Positions 33,064 to 41,880 of a stretch of 49,804 nucleotides of DNA are shown here, piece after piece. Location of the stretch: positions 1-49,804 of the IMG/VR virus record IMGVR_UViG_3300028800_000137; one strand, 5' to 3'. A model generated the notes under the pieces. The model was not told the DNA's origin and did not search any database. It was given only the letters and a program-made list of their open reading frames with translations. The translations under genes and the position numbers were made by a program. The DNA comes from a virus. How positions within the stretch are numbered: position 1 is the stretch's first letter; every line of letters starts with the position of its first letter.

Positions 33064-33618
33064 TTATTTGCGTCGTTTTCTAACGACATACGTGATGGAC
33101 TGAAGCAGCTTTCCGGTGTCGATCAGCGGCCTCACCCCGGTCAGCGCCTCATGGATGTCGGACGATACTGAGCCTCCATGAGCGTATAGCTGCGCGAGCT
33201 GCGATGTGTCCGACTTCTTCCTCGCGGCGATCGTTGACGGAGCCAGGGGGTGAAACGGTCCGTTACGGATCTTATCACGGACGGCTGACGCGGCCTCGAT
33301 CCCGGCGGCCTCGAACGCCGCGTTCATCGCCCCTTCCTTGCCGGCGAGCGCGTAAGCGGCCGCCTGCCGGAACCTCTTGATGGTGTTCGCCTGAGCGTTC
33401 TTCACCCCCGGGACCAGAAAGGGTCGCGCGGGGACGTTGTGCTCAGGCACGCCGAACTCCATCCAATACCCGATCGCCGCGTTGTTGACATCGGGGGTAG
33501 TGGGATCGTTTCTGTCAGCCTTCGTCGACGGCACACCCACCATCACCTCGATGTCGCTGAGACCGCGAACCGATCGGAAGACCTTGTCGAGATCGTCCTT
33601 GGTGATCTTGGTTGCCAA
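33064..33618 (-). CDS. HK97 gp10/virion-morphogenesis-like tail completion protein
   Basis: 184 residues. The motif GYWMEFGVPEHNVPARPFLV is the typical Glu-Phe-Gly-x-Pro ... Pro-Ala-Arg-Pro-Phe-Leu block of tail-completion/virion-morphogenesis proteins. It is followed by a helical segment and PLAPSTIAARKKSDTSQLAQ and LIDTGKLLQSITYVVR, which also recur in that family. The position between adaptor and head-closure genes agrees. Confidence 0.85.
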   Translation of the reverse strand: MATKITKDDLDKVFRSVRGLSDIEVMVGVPSTKADRNDPTTPDVNNAAIGYWMEFGVPEHNVPARPFLVPGVKNAQANTIKRFRQAAAYALAGKEGAMNAAFEAAGIEAASAVRDKIRNGPFHPLAPSTIAARKKSDTSQLAQLYAHGGSVSSDIHEALTGVRPLIDTGKLLQSITYVVRKRRK

Positions 33619-33627
33619 TGCTAACCC

Positions 33628-33915
33628 CTAAAGCCCCTTTTCCTTGCGCCGAGCCGTCCCGTATCCGTGCCCAGCCTCATAATGAGGGTTGGACTTTTCT
33701 TTCGGCTTACCCGCAAGCCCGTGGCTGACCCCCTGTTTGTAGTGATGAGTCGCGGATGCGACCTCGGCCTCATGAGCCGATCCGCCACCGCCACCAGAGC
33801 CGAACTTTCCGTCCGGATCACGGGACTGGGCATCACGCCCGAACGTCCGCGCGAGCGCGTCCCGCGCCGGGATTCCGCTGTTCAAACTGTCACGAAATAC
33901 ACGAAGCTTATTCAT
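33628..33915 (-). CDS. Small basic protein with [10 protein letters not shown] motif
   Basis: 95 residues, charged, Gly- and His-rich. The N-terminal half, ARDALARTFGRDAQSRDPDG, is closely repeated in the protein at 34365-35084 ([20 protein letters not shown]). The rest (HHYKQGVSHGLAGKPKEKSN) is basic and probably disordered. The family is unknown. The gene overlaps the DUF4054 gene upstream by four bases. Confidence 0.65.
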   Translation of the reverse strand: MNKLRVFRDSLNSGIPARDALARTFGRDAQSRDPDGKFGSGGGGGSAHEAEVASATHHYKQGVSHGLAGKPKEKSNPHYEAGHGYGTARRKEKGL

Positions 33916-34364
33916 GTCACGATCACCGTTCCTGCCGCCATGTCCTCGTTCTGGCCACCAACCTGAGTCGGCGCCATCCCGACCATCCTGATGATGCGGT
34001 ATAAACGACGGCCGTAGATCGTCAAGTTGTAGTCACCTGCGCGCGGGTCGATCCCGAGGCTGGTATCGTATGAGATGCTCGCCGATCCGACCGACTTTGA
34101 GGCGACGATCCCGGTGTTGCCGATCCCGGGCACGCCCCCGGCGCCCTGCCGCGCGGCGAGCGCATCCAGCGCCATGTTGTGCGCCACCAGGAGCTCGATT
34201 CCCAGCGTGTAGAACTGACCCCACCGCTGAGCGTTGATCGACGGTCCGAACACGTTCAGATAGAGGGCGATCTGCTCGTCCTCATATTTCGATGAGTCCG
34301 CGAAGACCGGGAAGTCCCGGCGGAACTGATCGATGGTGATCGGGCCGTTGACGGTGAGGGTCAT
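33912..34364 (-). CDS. Head-tail adaptor (DUF4054)
   Basis: 150 residues. DQFRRDFPVFADSSKYEDEQ, ALYLNVFGPSINAQRWGQFY and GIELLVAHNMALDALA are strong DUF4054 marks; the C-terminus has DPRAGDYNLTIYGRRLYRII. These proteins form the ring below the portal. The stop overlaps the small basic gene downstream. Confidence 0.88.
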   Translation of the reverse strand: MTLTVNGPITIDQFRRDFPVFADSSKYEDEQIALYLNVFGPSINAQRWGQFYTLGIELLVAHNMALDALAARQGAGGVPGIGNTGIVASKSVGSASISYDTSLGIDPRAGDYNLTIYGRRLYRIIRMVGMAPTQVGGQNEDMAAGTVIVT

Positions 34365-35084
34365 TTACGCGTGGTTCCGGACGAGATGTTCTATTGCGCC
34401 TGCCTTTGTCTTATATGTCGCGCTGCGCTTATAACCACTTCCCGGAGTTTGAATTGGGTTCGCCTGCCATTTTACGACTTCTTTTGAACCACCCTTTGCT
34501 TTTCCACTTGTCCCAGATTCTGCGTGACCAGTTATGGTTTCAACGTGACCGATGTGGGTTCCATTATGATGAACCGCATATTTTTCTGCTTTCACCGTTT
34601 TTCGCTGTCCATTGGTTCCACTCACAGTGTGCGATGTCAAGCGATGTGGAAGTTTTTCAGTATGAGTCCCACTTCCGAACTTCCCATCCGGGTCGCGCGA
34701 TTGCTCGTCTCGCCCGAACGCCCGCGCGAGCGCGTCCCGCGCCCGAACACCATGCCCAAGCGTGTCCTTGAACGTCCTGAGGCCGGTTGAGAGCCGATCG
34801 GCGGTTACGGCAGCGGCGAGCGCCCGATCGGCCGAGAGACCGCGCTTGAGGGCGTCGCGAACACGCGCCCGGAAGCGATCACCGGTGTTGATCTCATACC
34901 CGGTCCGGTGCTTACCGTTCCAGCTCTCAGCCCCCACCCCGGTCACGTCGGAACCATCGTCCTTCGAACGGCCAGCTTCGCTCATGGCGATCGCGACCGC
35001 CTGCTTCTCAGGACGGCCCTCCTCTCTCAGTTTGGCGATGTTGTGGCTGACGGCCTCATCGGACTTACCCTGCTCAAGCGGCAT
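34365..35084 (-). CDS. Phage protein with QGKS-type N-terminus and [10 protein letters not shown] motif
   Basis: 239 residues. The N-terminal [20 protein letters not shown] and [14 protein letters not shown] segment is a short helical motif common in phage proteins (DUF6496-like). Residues ~105-140 duplicate the small protein at 33628 ([20 protein letters not shown]). The last ~100 residues ([40 protein letters not shown]) are His/Lys/Thr-rich and are coded by visibly AT-richer DNA, suggesting a different origin. Function unknown. It overlaps the muramidase gene by 11 bases. Confidence 0.68.
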   Translation of the reverse strand: MPLEQGKSDEAVSHNIAKLREEGRPEKQAVAIAMSEAGRSKDDGSDVTGVGAESWNGKHRTGYEINTGDRFRARVRDALKRGLSADRALAAAVTADRLSTGLRTFKDTLGHGVRARDALARAFGRDEQSRDPDGKFGSGTHTEKLPHRLTSHTVSGTNGQRKTVKAEKYAVHHNGTHIGHVETITGHAESGTSGKAKGGSKEVVKWQANPIQTPGSGYKRSATYKTKAGAIEHLVRNHA

Positions 35085-35598
35085 CGGTCATCCCCATGGC
35101 AAGTGCTGCGCGACGGTCGAGGCGTCGGAGCCAACCGGTCCCGAACTCGGTGAAGGTCGGTCTCGACATGTAACGGATTCGCTGGGTGATGACCAGGCGG
35201 TGGATCAGCCCGAGGACCGGTCGCGCGCGGATTGCCGTGAGGGTCTGAGGACCGATGATACCGTCAACGGTAACGCCAACCACCCCCTGGACTTCCCGCG
35301 CCGCCTCGCCCCACCCAGCGACCACCCCGTGATCGAACAGCATCAGGTCGATGCCGGCCGGAAGCTGATCCCCGCTTAGCGTATCCCAGAAGAGACGCCG
35401 ATACACCAAAGCCGCCAGCGCTGGGTCAACCTGTCGCAGGTCATCCAGCGTGGCGGCTCGGTTAAGGTAGACCGAAAGAGTCGGCAGGGTCAGCCCATAG
35501 GCCGTTGCTCCACCAGCATCGTTCGGCGTGACGTGAAGCGACTGCCCGTCATTTTCTGGCAGCAGCGTGAACGTCACGCACCGCGTGAAGTCGCCCAC
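35074..35598 (-). CDS. GH108-type muramidase (endolysin candidate)
   Basis: 174 residues from a GTG at 35598. The fold pattern matches the GH108 lysozyme family with its C-terminal peptidoglycan-binding half: [53 protein letters not shown] and [15 protein letters not shown]. The usual Glu-Gly-Gly-Tyr motif reads PENDGQ, keeping the Glu but not the glycines, so the site is a variant. No signal peptide or membrane segment was seen. It would hydrolyse the glycan chain of peptidoglycan at lysis; being inside the connector module is unusual. Confidence 0.78.
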   Translation of the reverse strand: MGDFTRCVTFTLLPENDGQSLHVTPNDAGGATAYGLTLPTLSVYLNRAATLDDLRQVDPALAALVYRRLFWDTLSGDQLPAGIDLMLFDHGVVAGWGEAAREVQGVVGVTVDGIIGPQTLTAIRARPVLGLIHRLVITQRIRYMSRPTFTEFGTGWLRRLDRRAALAMGMTDAA

Positions 35599-35604
35599 GA
35601 AGCA

Positions 35605-36120
35605 TCAGGCCGGATCGTTGGGCGTGGGATCGGGGGTTTCTTCTTCCTTCCCCGCGCGCCCACGCTTCTTTCCCAGCTCACGCGCCCGGACACCAGCGTC
35701 GTGCGCTTCCTGCTCGATCGCCTGCTCCATCAGCCGCTTCCGCGCCGCGATCCGCTGCTGTTCCGCCGCATACTCCGGCGTTCCGACCGGATATTCGACT
35801 GGCGGCGGATCGTCGGAGTGAAGACGGGTGAACCAGTGGGCTGCGTCCTGAGCCGGCATCTCGTAGGTGCCGACCGGGTATGTGACCATGGTGCCATCAT
35901 CACGCGTCAGCTTGAACGCCTTCACGATGGTGATCTCGGTCGGGTCGCCGCGCTCCGGCGGCGGCACCGGCGCGTCACCAGGCTGATTGTCCGAGTGAGC
36001 CTGGACATACCAGTGGTCAGCGTCCTCCTGATCGATCTCCTGTCGACCGGCCAGGTAGGTCGCCTTCGTCCCGTCCGCGCGCGTTAGCACGAACGGGGCG
36101 GTGATGTTCATCATCGGCAT
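35605..36120 (-). CDS. Duplicated-domain phage protein, function unknown
   Basis: 171 residues containing two copies of one ~37-residue unit: FVLTRADGTKATYLAGRQEI ... ADHWYVQAHSD and FKLTRDDGTMVTYPVGTYEM ... AAHWFTRLHSD. A charged helical tail follows (AEQQRIAARKRLMEQAIEQE, Lys/Arg/Glu-rich, ending in PDPTPNDPA). No family recognised. It lies between the endolysin gene and the homing endonuclease, so its start region (SD AGGAG about 12 bases away) is next to the rightward gene. Confidence 0.65.
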   Translation of the reverse strand: MPMMNITAPFVLTRADGTKATYLAGRQEIDQEDADHWYVQAHSDNQPGDAPVPPPERGDPTEITIVKAFKLTRDDGTMVTYPVGTYEMPAQDAAHWFTRLHSDDPPPVEYPVGTPEYAAEQQRIAARKRLMEQAIEQEAHDAGVRARELGKKRGRAGKEEETPDPTPNDPA

Positions 36121-36182
36121 GCGATGTGGTCTCCTACGAGATTGTGCGGTATTGATGTATAAGATTTGGAGATATCAACACC

Positions 36183-37100
36183 GTGAACTGGCATGGTTAT
36201 AACATCGATCCCGGGAACGTCCCACTCAAACGAGCGGGGGTTTACCTCATCACCAACACGGTGAACGGAAAGGTCTACGTTGGCATCAGCCAAGACGTTA
36301 GCTTTCGGCTGCGTTCGCACGCGAAGATCGGTGTGAAGGGCCGTCTTCCGGCCGCGCTCCGAAAATATGGCATCGAGGCGTTTCGTGCCGAACCGATCTA
36401 CTACACCCTCGACGGCCGGACGGCCGGATTGGAGGAGATCGAAGCTCAGCTTATTCGGACCTTTGATGCCATTCGGCATGGGTACAACACGGTTGAGGCC
36501 AGTGGTGGAGTTGGACCATACGGACCATTGCATGGAAAAATGGTTCAAAAAGGACTATTAAGAGCCTGGAAAGACCCAACTATCCGGGCAAAATTCATAA
36601 CTTCATTCAATGATCCGATTATCAAAGAACGTCGAGATAAAGCAACTGCAGAACAGCGCAGGAGACCGGAAATGAGAGAATCTTATAGTAAACTAATGAA
36701 ACAGTTAAAATGGATCACCGATGGTGTCTCATCACGGCGGATTCCGATGATCGATCCCGTCCCTGAAGGGTGGCGCACTGGGCGTGATTCGTCGCCATTT
36801 CTGACTGAGACTTACCGATCAAAGATGAAAGCACACAGCGTCCGGGTGTGGTCTAATGAAGAGTTCCGGAAGCGTGAGCATGATCGCCGGGTCGCTGGCT
36901 GGACCAGTGCGGAGAGACGCGCTCGACACGGGACGAAGATCAGTGAAGCGCGCGCTCGTCCGGAGATAAGAGCCAAGCACAGTGCTGCAACATCCCGGCT
37001 GGTTTGGATCACCGACGGAAAGCTCAATCGACGGATCGATAAGGAGCTTTCCGTCCCGGATGGCTGGTGGCGTGGGCGAACTAACCCCAAGAAGGGTTAG
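36183..37100 (+). CDS. GIY-YIG homing endonuclease
   Basis: 305 residues on the opposite strand from all neighbours, with a GTG start. GVYLITNTVNGKVYVGIS (residues ~19-36) is the GIY-YIG motif, followed by VSFRLRSHAKIGVKGRLPAA with an Arg in the expected catalytic helix. The C-terminal half has two copies of a small DNA-binding-type unit: WITDGVSSRRI with PEGWRTGR, and WITDGKLNRRI with PDGWWRGR. Such units occur in phage homing endonucleases. Codons in the middle (36520-36700) are AT-rich, consistent with recent arrival. Its stop overlaps the capsid gene end by four bases, head to tail. It cuts DNA to spread itself; no host-specific role in virion formation is expected. Confidence 0.88.
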   Translation: MNWHGYNIDPGNVPLKRAGVYLITNTVNGKVYVGISQDVSFRLRSHAKIGVKGRLPAALRKYGIEAFRAEPIYYTLDGRTAGLEEIEAQLIRTFDAIRHGYNTVEASGGVGPYGPLHGKMVQKGLLRAWKDPTIRAKFITSFNDPIIKERRDKATAEQRRRPEMRESYSKLMKQLKWITDGVSSRRIPMIDPVPEGWRTGRDSSPFLTETYRSKMKAHSVRVWSNEEFRKREHDRRVAGWTSAERRARHGTKISEARARPEIRAKHSAATSRLVWITDGKLNRRIDKELSVPDGWWRGRTNPKKG

Positions 37101-38134
37101 ATGCCGTCCGCGTAGCCGATGGTTTCCGGATAAGGCGACTCGATACAACCCAGCCTACCGAAATAGGTGGTAATTTGATAGAGAGACCGATACTCCAGCG
37201 GCGTGCGCTGCAGCGGGACCAGGGGGTAGCGAACGCGGTCCGGATCGCGGGTGTAGGCGACCATGCGATCCTTGCCGCCCGCGCCGCGCCCGACCAGCCA
37301 CTTCACCGGCTGGATGTTCAGCGGCCGACCGTTCGCGGCATTCGACATCGAGTTGTTGCGCAGGAACTCGAGGATCGAGATGTTACCTGCGTTCGACACC
37401 TTCTGGCTGACCAGGTAGCTGAACTGAGTCGGCGGCAGCCGAAGCTCGGCCGGCATGATGGTCCAGCCGGTCGCGGCCCAGGTCGCGGTCAGCAGGTTGT
37501 TCACGTCCAGCAGGATCTCATCCGGGGTCTTCGTGGTCCAGGTCGTGCCGCCCGTGCCGCCCGCAACCACGTTGGTCGGGGTGACGCCCGAGAGGTTGAA
37601 CAGACCGGTCTGCCCGTAGGTCGTGTCACCGATGTACACCATCTCGTCGATGTCCATCTGGTGCTTCAGCTTCATCGCGTCGTACTTCTGAACGTCGATG
37701 GGCCGGCCGATCTTCTGGGCCGACTCCAGCTCCGGCAGGGTGTACTTCACCTCCATACCCCAGAGGTACAGCGGGTGGGTGGTCTTGCCGATGTCCAGCG
37801 CGACGCCGGTGATGGCGTTCGCGTCCTTGCTGATCCACGCTTTGCCGGTGGGCGTGATGCCGCCCGCCGATGCGAAGGTCGAGTTGGTGAACGAGGACAC
37901 CTCGTCCGCGATCGTCACGTCCTCGCGCAGGTCGATGTCGCGCGGCCAGGTAACGCTGACCAGCGGGTCGTGCAGCTTCTGGTCCAGCCGCTCGAGCTCG
38001 CCGATCAGGAACGCGCCGGTGGAGTCGACGGTGTACTGATCGTAGGTCATCGCGTCACGGGTGTAGGCGCGGCGGATCATCGGTGTTGACAGGGCGCTGG
38101 ACGCCTGAAGACCGACCTTCTTGGGGATGAACAT
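37097..38134 (-). CDS. Major capsid protein (DUF2184)
   Basis: 345 residues, matching the DUF2184 HK97-fold capsid family. Marks are RRAYTRDAMTYDQYTVDSTG, ISKDANAITGVALDIGKTTH, LYLWGMEVKYTLPELESAQK and MDIDEMVYIGDTTYGQTGLF. The C-terminus has PLEYRSLYQITTYFGRLGCI, which is very typical. It follows the cement gene and the protease/scaffold, the normal head operon order. The C-terminal four bases overlap the end of the homing endonuclease. Confidence 0.93.
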   Translation of the reverse strand: MFIPKKVGLQASSALSTPMIRRAYTRDAMTYDQYTVDSTGAFLIGELERLDQKLHDPLVSVTWPRDIDLREDVTIADEVSSFTNSTFASAGGITPTGKAWISKDANAITGVALDIGKTTHPLYLWGMEVKYTLPELESAQKIGRPIDVQKYDAMKLKHQMDIDEMVYIGDTTYGQTGLFNLSGVTPTNVVAGGTGGTTWTTKTPDEILLDVNNLLTATWAATGWTIMPAELRLPPTQFSYLVSQKVSNAGNISILEFLRNNSMSNAANGRPLNIQPVKWLVGRGAGGKDRMVAYTRDPDRVRYPLVPLQRTPLEYRSLYQITTYFGRLGCIESPYPETIGYADGI

Positions 38135-38197
38135 GTGGCGCCGAAGCTCCTGCGTTGGAAGAAACGAGGTGATGCGGCCCGCGAGGACCGCACCAGG

Positions 38198-38698
38198 TCA
38201 GATGTTGAAGGCGATCTCAACGTTGCCGTTGGCGTCAGCCGGTCCCATGAAGTAGGCGCCGGTGACCGCGAACCCGCTTCCGCTCGGGTTCGCCGCTTCC
38301 CAGCCACCGGTGATGTGAGCACCGGAGGGCGCCGCCGTCCAGACGTAGACCGGGCCACCCTTCGTCGCTGCCTGGGTGCCGCTCAGCAGCACCGTCATGT
38401 AGCCGCGCTTCAGGATGCTGACGGGACCGCTCGCCGGGGGCGTGCTGGTTCCGAGACCATCCTGGCTGCCGCCCTGCGGGAACTCACGAACCAACAGACC
38501 GTAGACCGAGGTATCGCCCGAGGTGAGGACGCGCATGTTGAAGCTCGTGCCGTCGATGACCATCGGAACACCGAACGCCGCCGGAGCACCGGTGGTGCCG
38601 AACGGGGTGACGTTCTGTGCCTCGATCGTCATGCCCACGGCGGAGCGGTTGACATCACCGGGAATGCCAGCCGGCATACGGTATGTGAAAGCGACCAT
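38198..38698 (-). CDS. Capsid cement/decoration protein (Gp24-like)
   Basis: 166 residues. FTYRMPAGIPGDVNRSAVGM, GTSFNMRVLTSGDTSVYGLL and ILKRGYMTVLLSGTQAATKG resemble the structural cement proteins that stabilise T=7-type heads next to DUF2184 capsids. No signal peptide or enzymatic motif. Between protease and capsid genes, as in relatives. Confidence 0.82.
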   Translation of the reverse strand: MVAFTYRMPAGIPGDVNRSAVGMTIEAQNVTPFGTTGAPAAFGVPMVIDGTSFNMRVLTSGDTSVYGLLVREFPQGGSQDGLGTSTPPASGPVSILKRGYMTVLLSGTQAATKGGPVYVWTAAPSGAHITGGWEAANPSGSGFAVTGAYFMGPADANGNVEIAFNI

Positions 38699-38734
38699 GT
38701 CGATAGCGTTCCTTCTCTTCGGTGGTGGTTGAGA

Positions 38735-40369
38735 TCAGCCGCGCGCCGCGTAACCGAACTTCTCACGGTTCTTCGCGTTGATCTCAGCCGGGGTCGGTGC
38801 TGAGCTGTGGAAGGTGCGCGTGGAGGCCGGACGCGAGTTGCCGATGCGTCCGTTGTTCTGGGAGCCCAGGATCGTTGCGGCGCCGTTGAACAACGCGGTG
38901 GCCGTGTCGCAGGTCATCTGCTTGAAGTCAGGCTTCGACCCGGCCAGCAGACCATCGATGATCGGCTTCGCGTCACCGGTGTATGCCTTTTCCAGCTTCG
39001 CGCGCCGGAACTTGCACATCCGCTCGACCGTGATCCGCGCGCCGATGGCCGCATCGAAGGTCGGCTGGGTCTTGGTGTCGGGGTCGAGGATCGCGCCGAG
39101 ACGGACCATCTCCATGAAGGCCGACTGAAGGGATGTTGAGTCACCGACCCGCGCGCGCTTCGCGTCGCCGGTGCGACCCTTCTTGTCGTTGAAGTTCTTC
39201 GCCCGATCCTTCCGATCTTCCTCGGTCTCATCGGGTGCCGCCGCATCACCGGTGGCCGCGTCGTCATCCGGATCTTCATCGTCCGGGATGCCGTCGCCAT
39301 CCTCGTCCTCATCACCGTCCGGCTCGTCGCCACCGGCGGCCAGCGCCGCGACGGCCTGCTCCAGCGTGTCGAGCCGCTGAAGGATCAGCGCCACCGGATC
39401 GACGGCAGCGGGGGTCGGTGCCGGACCAGCGCCCGGAACGGCTGTCTCGACGGCGGCTGCCGCCGGATCGACGGCATCCTTTGCCGGCGGGGTGCCAGGA
39501 ACCGGCATGACTGCCGGACGCTCCGGCGCGGCCGGGGTCCCGTTGTTATGGACGTGAACCGTCACTGGGCTCGGTGCGCCCGCCTCGCCACCGCCCTCAC
39601 CCCAGCCGTTGGTCTGCTCGGGGTTGAACATCGCGTCGTCACCAGATAGGACCTTTCCCATCATCTCGGGAATGCGATCCAGTTCCTCGACCAGACCATC
39701 CTCGTCACCCGCGCGAACCCGCGCAAGAATGCGGCTCTTCAACTGGTCGCGGAAGGAGGTCTTCGCGAGGCGACGGACTGCTGCTGGCATTGCGTGGTCT
39801 CCAATTGCGCACCGTGGCCCACACCGACCTCTGTCGACCAGCGCCACGTGGTTTCCGATGATGTTGAACTGAGCACCACGGCCCGGTCCAAGCTGCTTGT
39901 AACTGGCGTCGTAGCCAGCCGATACTTCTTTCTTCTTGTTCTTCAGCACGTCCGCGATCGTCTCGGCGTCTTGGATCAGCAGGTCTCCGTAGAGATACTG
40001 ATCGTCAAACCGGCGACCATCCCCGCGTCGTGGGTTGAGCACGACCCCCACGGAATGAGTCTTCCAGTTCTTCGGGTCAACGACCTCCTCGGGGTGCTCC
40101 ACCGTGACGGGCTTACCCGCAAACGATGAGATGGCCGTTGGCGAAAAGACCTCTTCAGGGGTGCGCTGGATGGCGACGATCCCATCCGGCCCCGGTTCCA
40201 GAATCGGCTCGCCCGAACTGTCGATGAGCTCCTCAGGCAGGTAGAGGAGAGTGCCGGTCCGGGCCAGGGGGACGTTCTGGCAGAGCAGGAAGCCCTCGGG
40301 GGTCAGCGAGCGCGTCTCCCCGAGAGATTCCGTCGTGTAGAACTGAGCGACCCCCTCGTGCTGAGCCAT
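38735..40369 (-). CDS. Prohead protease (DUF2213) fused to acidic scaffold
   Basis: 544 residues. The N-terminal ~190 are DUF2213: SSFAGKPVTVEHPEEVVDPK with His92, KKEVSAGYDASY with Ser150, and GNHVALVDRGR with His174. These form a Ser/His/His-type set like herpesvirus-type assembly proteases. Residues ~280-400 are Pro/Ala/Asp/Glu-rich, with an extremely acidic stretch (DEPDGDEDEDGDGIPDDED). The last ~140 residues are helical with AEINAKNREKFGYAARG. This layout is a protease with a built-in scaffold. It precedes cement and capsid genes. Confidence 0.87.
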   Translation of the reverse strand: MAQHEGVAQFYTTESLGETRSLTPEGFLLCQNVPLARTGTLLYLPEELIDSSGEPILEPGPDGIVAIQRTPEEVFSPTAISSFAGKPVTVEHPEEVVDPKNWKTHSVGVVLNPRRGDGRRFDDQYLYGDLLIQDAETIADVLKNKKKEVSAGYDASYKQLGPGRGAQFNIIGNHVALVDRGRCGPRCAIGDHAMPAAVRRLAKTSFRDQLKSRILARVRAGDEDGLVEELDRIPEMMGKVLSGDDAMFNPEQTNGWGEGGGEAGAPSPVTVHVHNNGTPAAPERPAVMPVPGTPPAKDAVDPAAAAVETAVPGAGPAPTPAAVDPVALILQRLDTLEQAVAALAAGGDEPDGDEDEDGDGIPDDEDPDDDAATGDAAAPDETEEDRKDRAKNFNDKKGRTGDAKRARVGDSTSLQSAFMEMVRLGAILDPDTKTQPTFDAAIGARITVERMCKFRRAKLEKAYTGDAKPIIDGLLAGSKPDFKQMTCDTATALFNGAATILGSQNNGRIGNSRPASTRTFHSSAPTPAEINAKNREKFGYAARG

Positions 40370-40372
40370 CGG

Positions 40373-40999
40373 TTAGTTCGGGGTTTCCGTCCACTCGATG
40401 GAGCAGTTTAGCGCTGCGCCGGCGGTGAACGATGCACCGGCACCGTTGAGCGCGAAGACCTGTCCGGTTCCACGGAGAACCACTTCCTTCTGGAAGTTCT
40501 GGCCGAAGATCCACTGAAGCGGCGGGGTCGATTCGATGGTGGACGATGCTGCCGTGGTGTTCGTCAGCTTGCCGGACCGAACGATGCCGACGAGGGTGCC
40601 GGTCGTTGGGTTCGCGGTGTAGGCCGCGACCGTCGCGGACGCGGCGTTGTCGGCCGAGTCGTGCGGAACCGCCTGGCCACCGGCCGAGGACGATGGGGTG
40701 ACGGCCGTGCCGCCGGAGTCCGCCGTGCTGCGCACGACTGCGTTGACCGTTGCTGATGCGTTGGCCGTGCCGATCGCGAAGCATTCGACCTGCTTGACGC
40801 GAACCACCATCGTGGACGATCCCGTCAGGGTCAGAAAGTCGGTTGCCGAGGCCGCCGGTGCCAGCGCGACGAAGGCGGTGCTATACGTCGCAACCTTCGT
40901 GGGAACGGTCCCAACGATCGAGTTCGGCTTGGGCTGGGCGAAGGCCGGGGCGGCGGCCAGCAGGCCGATCGTTCCGAGGAGGGCGAGGCGAAACTTCAT
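40373..40999 (-). CDS. Decoration-like structural protein with N-terminal signal peptide
   Basis: 208 residues from ATG 40999 (GGAG eight bases upstream); the longer frame to 41098 lies in the neighbouring gene and is not used. MKFRLALLGTIGLLAAAPAF is a signal peptide with an AFA-Q cleavage site. The rest (VATYSTAFVALAPAASATDF, AVPHDSADNAASATVAAYTA, TTGTLVGIVRSGKLTNTTA) resembles a beta-rich phage structural family common near capsid genes. Family members I recall lack a signal peptide, so the export signal here stands out. It lies between the protease and minor head genes. Confidence 0.75.
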   Translation of the reverse strand: MKFRLALLGTIGLLAAAPAFAQPKPNSIVGTVPTKVATYSTAFVALAPAASATDFLTLTGSSTMVVRVKQVECFAIGTANASATVNAVVRSTADSGGTAVTPSSSAGGQAVPHDSADNAASATVAAYTANPTTGTLVGIVRSGKLTNTTAASSTIESTPPLQWIFGQNFQKEVVLRGTGQVFALNGAGASFTAGAALNCSIEWTETPN

Positions 41000-41012
41000 T
41001 AGATGATCTCCA

Positions 41013-41771
41013 TCAATCAAGGTCCTGCGGAATGATCGGTTCCGGAAAGCACCGGCAGTTCCAAACCATCCCAGCGTGGTAGTGCATACCGGGTTCAACC
41101 TCGGGCGGATTCGCCCAGTCGCACACCCGCCCCTCCATCTTCCGGTGAGACTCTCTCACCCGCCGATCCTTGGAGGTCCGCCAAACGTATTGTGTCGAAC
41201 CGATCCGTGATGCCCGAACCATCGTCATCGCGGTGGCGGTCCGGGCGGTCTCGGTTCGCGCGATCAACGTAGCGCGACTCTCAGTTACCTCGCCGGTTCG
41301 CATGATCTCCTGAAAAAGCGCCTTGCCCCTCAGGTTCTCATATAGATTGCCGACGGTGATGTCGTGAACCCGTTGAGCGGCCTCGCGTGGGAGCGAGGTT
41401 ATGAGGTCCACCTGGGTGTCGAGAAACCCCCGCAGGTCGTTTCCGATCGGCCCCTCGAGGATCTTCCTGGTCTCGATCCCCATCGTCCTGGCGTAGGTCG
41501 CCCACGCCCTGTCATCCCGCCGGTTCACCTCCGCGATCATCCGCTTACCAGCGGAATGAGCCCAAGGACGAATGAGCTCAGCATACCGCGTCAGGTAACG
41601 ATAGACTTCCTCCGTGTTGACCACGCCACCGTGGCTGAAGGACTTGATGATCTGCCCGACATGCCGTGCGATCTGCCGTAACTGCCGAGCATACCCGCGT
41701 TCCGCGTTCCGAACGCTCTCGAACGCCGCGCGCTGCTTCGGTGTTTCCGACTTACGGTCAGTCGTGATCAT
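41013..41771 (-). CDS. Minor head protein (Mu gpF / SPP1 gp7-like)
   Basis: 252 residues. Helical N-terminus, then the gpF/gp7 core: AQRVHDITVGNLYENLRGKA, SRATLIARTETARTATAMT, and RESHRKMEGRVCDWANPPEV. The C-terminus has MHYHAGMVWNCRCFPEPI, whose Cys/His cluster is usual for the family. These proteins attach to the portal and are ejected or help DNA entry. It lies between portal and head genes, as in most relatives. Confidence 0.88.
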   Translation of the reverse strand: MITTDRKSETPKQRAAFESVRNAERGYARQLRQIARHVGQIIKSFSHGGVVNTEEVYRYLTRYAELIRPWAHSAGKRMIAEVNRRDDRAWATYARTMGIETRKILEGPIGNDLRGFLDTQVDLITSLPREAAQRVHDITVGNLYENLRGKALFQEIMRTGEVTESRATLIARTETARTATAMTMVRASRIGSTQYVWRTSKDRRVRESHRKMEGRVCDWANPPEVEPGMHYHAGMVWNCRCFPEPIIPQDLD

Positions 41772-41880
41772 CCTGAGCTACCGCAGTCCCGTGCAACTGA
41801 TGTTACACGAAACTGATTGAGTGTGGATGATAATCAGGTTCCTCAACGAAACGCCAGAGCATTTTTCAGTTCGTGACGTT

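Noticed and set aside
37175-38089. A 304-codon plus-strand frame
   Set aside because: Antisense to the major capsid gene, whose reading is unambiguous; composition is that of a mirror frame.
41000-41098. A 33-codon extension of the decoration-like protein
   Set aside because: It covers the end of the minor head gene; starting at ATG 40999 gives a ribosome site and a clean signal peptide.
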